Assembly: GCA_964575605.1 (NCBI GenBank)
Contig: CAZNRN010000013.1
Coordinates: 32,137-96,136 of the forward strand
Source of the DNA: JAPWJZ01 sp964575605
Lineage (GTDB): Bacteria > Pseudomonadota > Alphaproteobacteria > Micavibrionales > UBA2020
Length of the DNA: 64,000 nt
Direction: 5' to 3'
Part shown: one piece after another, positions 59,346 to 64,000 of the stretch
How the letters are laid out: each line of letters starts with the position of its first letter
How positions within the stretch are numbered: the stretch's first letter is position 1
Position numbers and translations under genes: made by a program
The notes under the pieces: generated by a model
What the model saw: only the letters and a program-made list of their open reading frames with translations
What the model was told of the DNA's origin: nothing
Databases searched by the model: none

Positions 59346-60074
59346 TTGACAACCGCCCCCTCCGCCCTGCCCGCTCCCGCCCTCTATGATGGCCGCGTGA
59401 CTTCCGTCGACAGCATCGCGGCGGATACGCGCATCGTGAGCATCGCGCTCGAGGATAAAAGCGGCCGCGCCCTGCACCTTGACCACCTCGCGGGCCAATA
59501 TGCGCATCTGCATGCGGAAGGTTACGAACCGCGCGCCTTCTCCATCGCCTCCGCCCCGCACGAACCCGAGCTCGAATTCCATATCAAGAGCACGGGGCGC
59601 GGCATCAGCAATTACATTTTCGAACAGTGGGAAGAAGGCACGAAGGTAAAGCTTGAAGCCCCCTTCGGCGCGCATTACTGGCGGCCGTCAACACGCCCGT
59701 TGCTGGCGCTGGCGGGCGGCGTGGGTATCGCGCCCATCAAGGCTATCATCGGCGCGCATTTCGCCCATGCGCCGCATGCGCCCGCGACGCTTTATTGGGG
59801 GGTGCGGGACGAGGCACATCTCTACCTCGACACTGCGTTCATCACCCTGTCCGACCGCAACCCCGATTTCACCTATGTGCCGATGGTCGCGGGCGAAACG
59901 GATATCCGCCGCAAGGGCTTTATCGGCCCCGCGGCTGTGGAAGACTTCCCCGACCTGTCCCGCCATATCATCTACATGGCCGGCCCCGCCGCCATGGTGC
60001 AGGCTACCCTGCCCCTGCTGCTGGAACACGGCGCGCAGAAAGATTTCATCTTTTCGGACGCTTTCGGCGGGTAA
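59346..60074 (+). CDS. Ferredoxin-NAD(P) reductase-like flavoprotein
   Basis: This 242-residue protein starts at a TTG with AAGGA seven bases upstream. It has the FAD-binding segment EPRAFSIASAPHEP, GISNYIFEQWEEG, and an NAD(P)-binding LALAGGVGIAPIKAII, ending in a Phe-Gly-Gly-type tail. It is a FNR-like flavin/NAD oxidoreductase without an attached 2Fe-2S domain. Redox partner unknown. It lies just before recR, which begins 67 bases later. Confidence 0.87.
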   Translation: MTTAPSALPAPALYDGRVTSVDSIAADTRIVSIALEDKSGRALHLDHLAGQYAHLHAEGYEPRAFSIASAPHEPELEFHIKSTGRGISNYIFEQWEEGTKVKLEAPFGAHYWRPSTRPLLALAGGVGIAPIKAIIGAHFAHAPHAPATLYWGVRDEAHLYLDTAFITLSDRNPDFTYVPMVAGETDIRRKGFIGPAAVEDFPDLSRHIIYMAGPAAMVQATLPLLLEHGAQKDFIFSDAFGG

Positions 60075-60141
60075 GATAGAGCTTGCCATATCTTGCCATA
60101 AATCGCTGGGAAAAGCCCCGCCGCAGGTCTATAATCAGCCC

Positions 60142-60735
60142 ATGATCGGGACGGAAATCGAACATCTTATCAAGCTTATTGCGAGGCTGCCGGGCCTCGG
60201 GCCACGTTCGGCGCGCCGCGTCGCGCTGCACCTGCTGAAGAACCGCGAGACGCTGATGCTGCCCTTGTCGCAAATGCTGGGCAAGGCGGCGGCGGTGATC
60301 GAGGAATGCCCTTCCTGCCACAACCTTGATACCGTGAAGCCCTGCGCGATTTGCGCTAGCCCCGCGCGCGACGCGGGCGCGATCTGCGTGGTCGAGGATA
60401 TCGCCGACCTCTGGGCGATCGAGAAAACGGGGTCGTTCCGCGGCTATTACCATGTGCTGGGTGGCACACTGTCGGCGCTCGACGGGATTGGCCCCGAAGA
60501 CCTGTCCATCCCCCACCTTGTCGCGCGCATCGGCGAACTTGGCACGAAAGAAGTCATCATCGCGCTGAACGCTACCATCGACGGGCAGACGACGGCGCAT
60601 TATATCGCCGACTGCCTCGCCTCCTGCGGGGTTGCGGTGACGCAGCTGGCGCATGGCGTGCCGATCGGCGGACAGATCGACTATCTCGACGACGGGACGC
60701 TGGCGACCGCGCTGAAATCGCGCAAGGCCGTGTAA
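60142..60735 (+). CDS. recR: Recombination mediator RecR
   Basis: This 197-residue protein acts with RecF and RecO to load RecA at gaps. Helix-hairpin-helix LIARLPGLGPRSARRVALHL, zinc finger ECPSCHNLDTVKPCAIC and a Toprim domain with VEDIADLWAIE. The ATG at 60142 gives the standard N-terminus. It is followed by the HAD gene after nine bases. Confidence 0.96.
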   Translation: MIGTEIEHLIKLIARLPGLGPRSARRVALHLLKNRETLMLPLSQMLGKAAAVIEECPSCHNLDTVKPCAICASPARDAGAICVVEDIADLWAIEKTGSFRGYYHVLGGTLSALDGIGPEDLSIPHLVARIGELGTKEVIIALNATIDGQTTAHYIADCLASCGVAVTQLAHGVPIGGQIDYLDDGTLATALKSRKAV

Positions 60736-60744
60736 GGCCCCCTC

Positions 60745-61390
60745 ATGACTAAACTCACGCATATCGACACCTGGGTCTTCGACCTCGACAATACCCTCTA
60801 CGATGCCGAGGAGCATGTGTTTGTCGAAGTAGGCGCGCGCATGACCGATTTCGTGGCCGGCCACCTGAAACTGCCGCGCGAGGAAGCCGATAAAAAGCGC
60901 AAGCATTTCTACCACACCTACGGCACCACGCTGCGCGGCATGATGACTGAACACGGCATAGAGCCCGACCATTTTCTGAAGCACGTCCACGACATCGATA
61001 TTTCCATCGTGCCGCCCTGCGCCATTACGCAGGAATACTTGGGCCACCTGCCCGGCCGCAAATTCATCTTCACCAACGCGCCCCGCCATTTCGCCGAGGC
61101 GATGACGGCGCAACTGGGCATCGCGCATCATTTCGACGGGCTGTTTGCGATCGAGGATGCCGCATACTGGCCGAAGCCGCACAAACCGACCTACGAGGTA
61201 TTCCTCGAAAAACACGGCATCGACCCGGCGCGCGCCTGCATGTTCGAGGACCTCGAAGTGAACCTGAAACCCGCGCACGAACTGGGCATGTCGACCGTCT
61301 GGTTCCACGGACAGAACGTAAAGCCCGAAGATTTGAACCACCCGCATACCCATCAAAAAGCTGTGAAACTGAAAGACTGGCTGGTGAACA

Positions 61391-61407
<17 letters not shown>
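60745..61407 (+). CDS. HAD-family pyrimidine 5'-nucleotidase
   Basis: This 220-residue protein has the HAD nucleophile motif VFDLDNTLYDAE, a middle helical cap, KFIFTNAPRHF (motif II), a Lys in PKPHKPTYEVFLEKHG and FEDLEVNLKPAHELGMSTV (motif IV). This layout is typical of the SDT1/YjjG-like pyrimidine 5'-nucleotidase group. It overlaps dapD by 17 bases. Substrate range unknown. Confidence 0.88.
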
Positions 61408-62263
<856 letters not shown>

Positions 62264-62269
62264 CGTCCC

Positions 62270-63415
62270 ATGGCTGCGAATTCAGACAGCGTCCAGCTGC
62301 TGCAAGACCTGATACGCTGCCCCTCTGTTACCCCGAACGAGGGCGGCGCTCTGGCTCTTTTGGAAAAACTGCTGTCGGCGCATGGGTTCGAATGCCACCG
62401 CCTGCTGTTCACCGATAAGGATACGCCGGACGTCGACAACCTTTATGCCCGTTGGGGCAAAGGCGCGCCCCATTTCTGCTTTGCGGGGCATACCGATGTG
62501 GTGCCCGTGGGCGATGAAAAAGGCTGGAGCTTCGACCCCTTCGGCGGCGAGATAAAAGACGGTTACGTCTGCGGCCGCGGCGCTGCCGACATGAAGGGGC
62601 CTATCGCCTGCTTCGTCACCGCCGCGCTCGAAGCTGTTAGGAAAAAACCCAAGGGCTCCGTCAGCCTGCTGATCACGGGCGACGAAGAAGGCCCCAGCGT
62701 CAACGGCACCAAAAAGATGCTGGAGTGGCTGGAAAAAAAAGGCGAGAAAATAGATTTCTGCCTGGTGGGCGAGCCGACCTCGTCTGAAAAACTTGGCGAC
62801 ATGATGAAAATCGGCCGCCGCGGGTCGCTGAACGGCCATATCACGGTAAACGGTGTGCAGGGCCATGTCGCCTATCCGCAGCGCGCCGACAACCCGGTGC
62901 CGAAGCTGGTGAAGCTGCTGGCGGCGCTCGAGGCGCTCGAGCTCGACCGGGGCACGGCGCATTTCCAGCCCTCGAACCTTGAAATCACCACGATCGACGT
63001 CGGCAACAAGGCCGATAACGTCATCCCCGCCCGCGCCGAGGCGAAATTCAATATCCGTTTCAACGACAGCTTTACCGGCGCTTCCCTTGAAAAGCGCCTG
63101 CGCGCGGCACTGGATGCCGAAAACATCCCCTATGACATCAAATTTCGCCTGTCGGGCGAAAGCTTTTATACGCCGCCCGGCAAGCATTCGGAGCTGTTGC
63201 AGAAGGCCATTAAAACCGTCACGGGGCGCGAGGCCGAGCTCAGCACCACCGGCGGTACATCCGACGCCCGCTTCATCCGCGCCCATTGCCCTGTCATCGA
63301 ATTCGGCATCGTCGGCCTGACCATGCATAAAACCGATGAGCGCGTGGCCGTTTCCGACATGCACGCGCTCACCGAAATTTATGCCCAAGTCCTTGCGGAC
63401 TGGTTCAGCCAGTAA
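62270..63415 (+). CDS. dapE: Succinyl-diaminopimelate desuccinylase
   Basis: This 381-residue zinc hydrolase removes succinate from N-succinyl-diaminopimelate. M20 motifs: FAGHTDVVPVGD (metal His/Asp), GRGAADMKGPIACFV, ITGDEEGPSVNGTKKM with the catalytic Glu, and a dimerisation domain (about 180-290). It ends directly at the convergent Cys-rich gene. With dapD it forms the classic succinylase pair. Confidence 0.96.
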   Translation: MAANSDSVQLLQDLIRCPSVTPNEGGALALLEKLLSAHGFECHRLLFTDKDTPDVDNLYARWGKGAPHFCFAGHTDVVPVGDEKGWSFDPFGGEIKDGYVCGRGAADMKGPIACFVTAALEAVRKKPKGSVSLLITGDEEGPSVNGTKKMLEWLEKKGEKIDFCLVGEPTSSEKLGDMMKIGRRGSLNGHITVNGVQGHVAYPQRADNPVPKLVKLLAALEALELDRGTAHFQPSNLEITTIDVGNKADNVIPARAEAKFNIRFNDSFTGASLEKRLRAALDAENIPYDIKFRLSGESFYTPPGKHSELLQKAIKTVTGREAELSTTGGTSDARFIRAHCPVIEFGIVGLTMHKTDERVAVSDMHALTEIYAQVLADWFSQ

Positions 63416-64000
63416 TTACTGGCATTCGCAAGTATCGTAGTGCCAGTACTGGCCGCCACCGGCTGCCGAAGAGCAGGCGGAAGTAGCACCCTGCGTAGAG
63501 CATGTGTTGCCTTTAGAGACAGGCAATGCGCTACCGAAGGGACCTGTCTGGCTCGACACGTCACGCCAGGTGTAAACAACCGTACCGCAGTTGTCCTGGT
63601 ACGTCGTCCACGGGCCCCAGCTGTCGGTGCCGCAGTTGTAGTTGCGGACCTGGTCCCTGCTGCCTGTCAGGGGCGCTACGCAACCGATAGTCTGGTATTG
63701 CGTTGCGCCTGTGCAGGTGCAGGTATTCGCGGTCGTAGCCCAGGAAGTCCATGTGGCGGCAGGGCAAGTGAAGCTGCGTTGCTGGGTGATCGTGCCGCTA
63801 TAGCCCGCCTGGCAGCTGAAGTTCTGCGTTTCAGTGGTGGGCGAGCACACGCAGGTACTTGCCGTCTGCGTCCAGCTGCTCCACGAGCCCGCGGATGCCG
63901 AACTACAGGTCCAGTTGCGCTGGTAAGTAACCGAGCCCGAATAACCGCTAGGGCAAGAGCCCGTCGAGGTTTCCGTGGTCGGCACGCATGTACAGCTGGA
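63416..64000 (-). CDS. Cys-rich tandem-repeat protein, 5' end outside window
   Basis: The last 194 residues of a protein that begins beyond the right edge. It contains three imperfect repeats of about 45 residues, each with the pattern Cys, G-Y-S-G (or P-L-T-G), aromatic-Cys and W-x-x-W ... C (SCPSGYSGSVTYQRNWTC, SCQAGYSGTITQQRSFTC, GCVAPLTGSRDQVRNYNC). It then ends in a Cys-rich domain (CSSAAGGGQYWHYDTCECQ). Extracellular, disulfide-stabilised modules of this type are found at the ends of surface adhesins and pilus-tip proteins. Full domain order cannot be seen. Confidence 0.7.
   Translation of the reverse strand, partial: SSCTCVPTTETSTGSCPSGYSGSVTYQRNWTCSSASAGSWSSWTQTASTCVCSPTTETQNFSCQAGYSGTITQQRSFTCPAATWTSWATTANTCTCTGATQYQTIGCVAPLTGSRDQVRNYNCGTDSWGPWTTYQDNCGTVVYTWRDVSSQTGPFGSALPVSKGNTCSTQGATSACSSAAGGGQYWHYDTCECQ

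Overview
The window reads as chromosomal DNA of a GC-rich alphaproteobacterium. The evidence is a CpdR-type response regulator, three TTAA-N7-TTAA (CtrA-type) sites in promoter regions, an alphaproteobacterial short NrdA with NrdB, and core genes such as hldE, pyk, coaD, kup, kdsB, pheA, ftsK, lolA, recR, dapD and dapE. It carries two tRNA genes (Thr-TGT and Val-GAC). I see no rRNA, CRISPR array, IS transposase or phage genes. The exact lineage cannot be read from the window; a host-associated or predatory relative is plausible because of the secretion and ankyrin gene content.

Layout. 1-8 kb: hldE (cut by the edge), a c-di-GMP-sensor/LapG-like protease fusion, a DUF4153 membrane protein, a periplasmic serpin, a Rieske-like protein with altered cluster ligands, and pyk. 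8-24 kb: an ankyrin-protein zone with seven ankyrin or ankyrin-like genes (an eighth lies at 52.6 kb), interleaved with a periplasmic peroxiredoxin, a pseudouridine synthase, the nrdA-(small ORF)-nrdB operon, a P-loop kinase, a PhoH-like ATPase and a hydrolase. 23.5-28.2 kb: a minus-strand operon with homologues of IcmP/DotM and IcmO/DotL (type IVB coupling complex) plus two accessory membrane proteins. 28.5-36 kb: tRNA-Thr, a pair of small paralogues flanking a 561-residue unknown protein, and several unknowns. 36-41 kb: envelope proteins (M48 protease, DsbA-like, rhodanese), the CpdR-like regulator, tRNA-Val and coaD. 41-47 kb: a serralysin-like RTX protease, a TPR-sulfotransferase and a lipase-like hydrolase. 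47.5-64 kb: kup, kdsB, a TfoX-like protein, a HIT-like protein, pheA, another ankyrin gene, ftsK, lolA, an LPD7-domain protein behind a CtrA-type site, recR, dapD, dapE and a Cys-rich repeat protein cut by the right edge.

How the parts may fit together. The DotL/DotM pair is the substrate-recruiting half of a type IVB secretion system. Three ankyrin proteins end in nearly the same short tail (R-K-P-hydrophobic-x-F-K), and others have related basic/proline tails. The DotL homologue carries four copies of an S-W-x-[DE]-V-I motif in its C-terminal tail, the region that in Legionella docks adaptor proteins. Together these suggest a lineage-specific effector repertoire with its own recruitment code. 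This is inference: no other dot/icm genes are in the window and no translocation data exist here.
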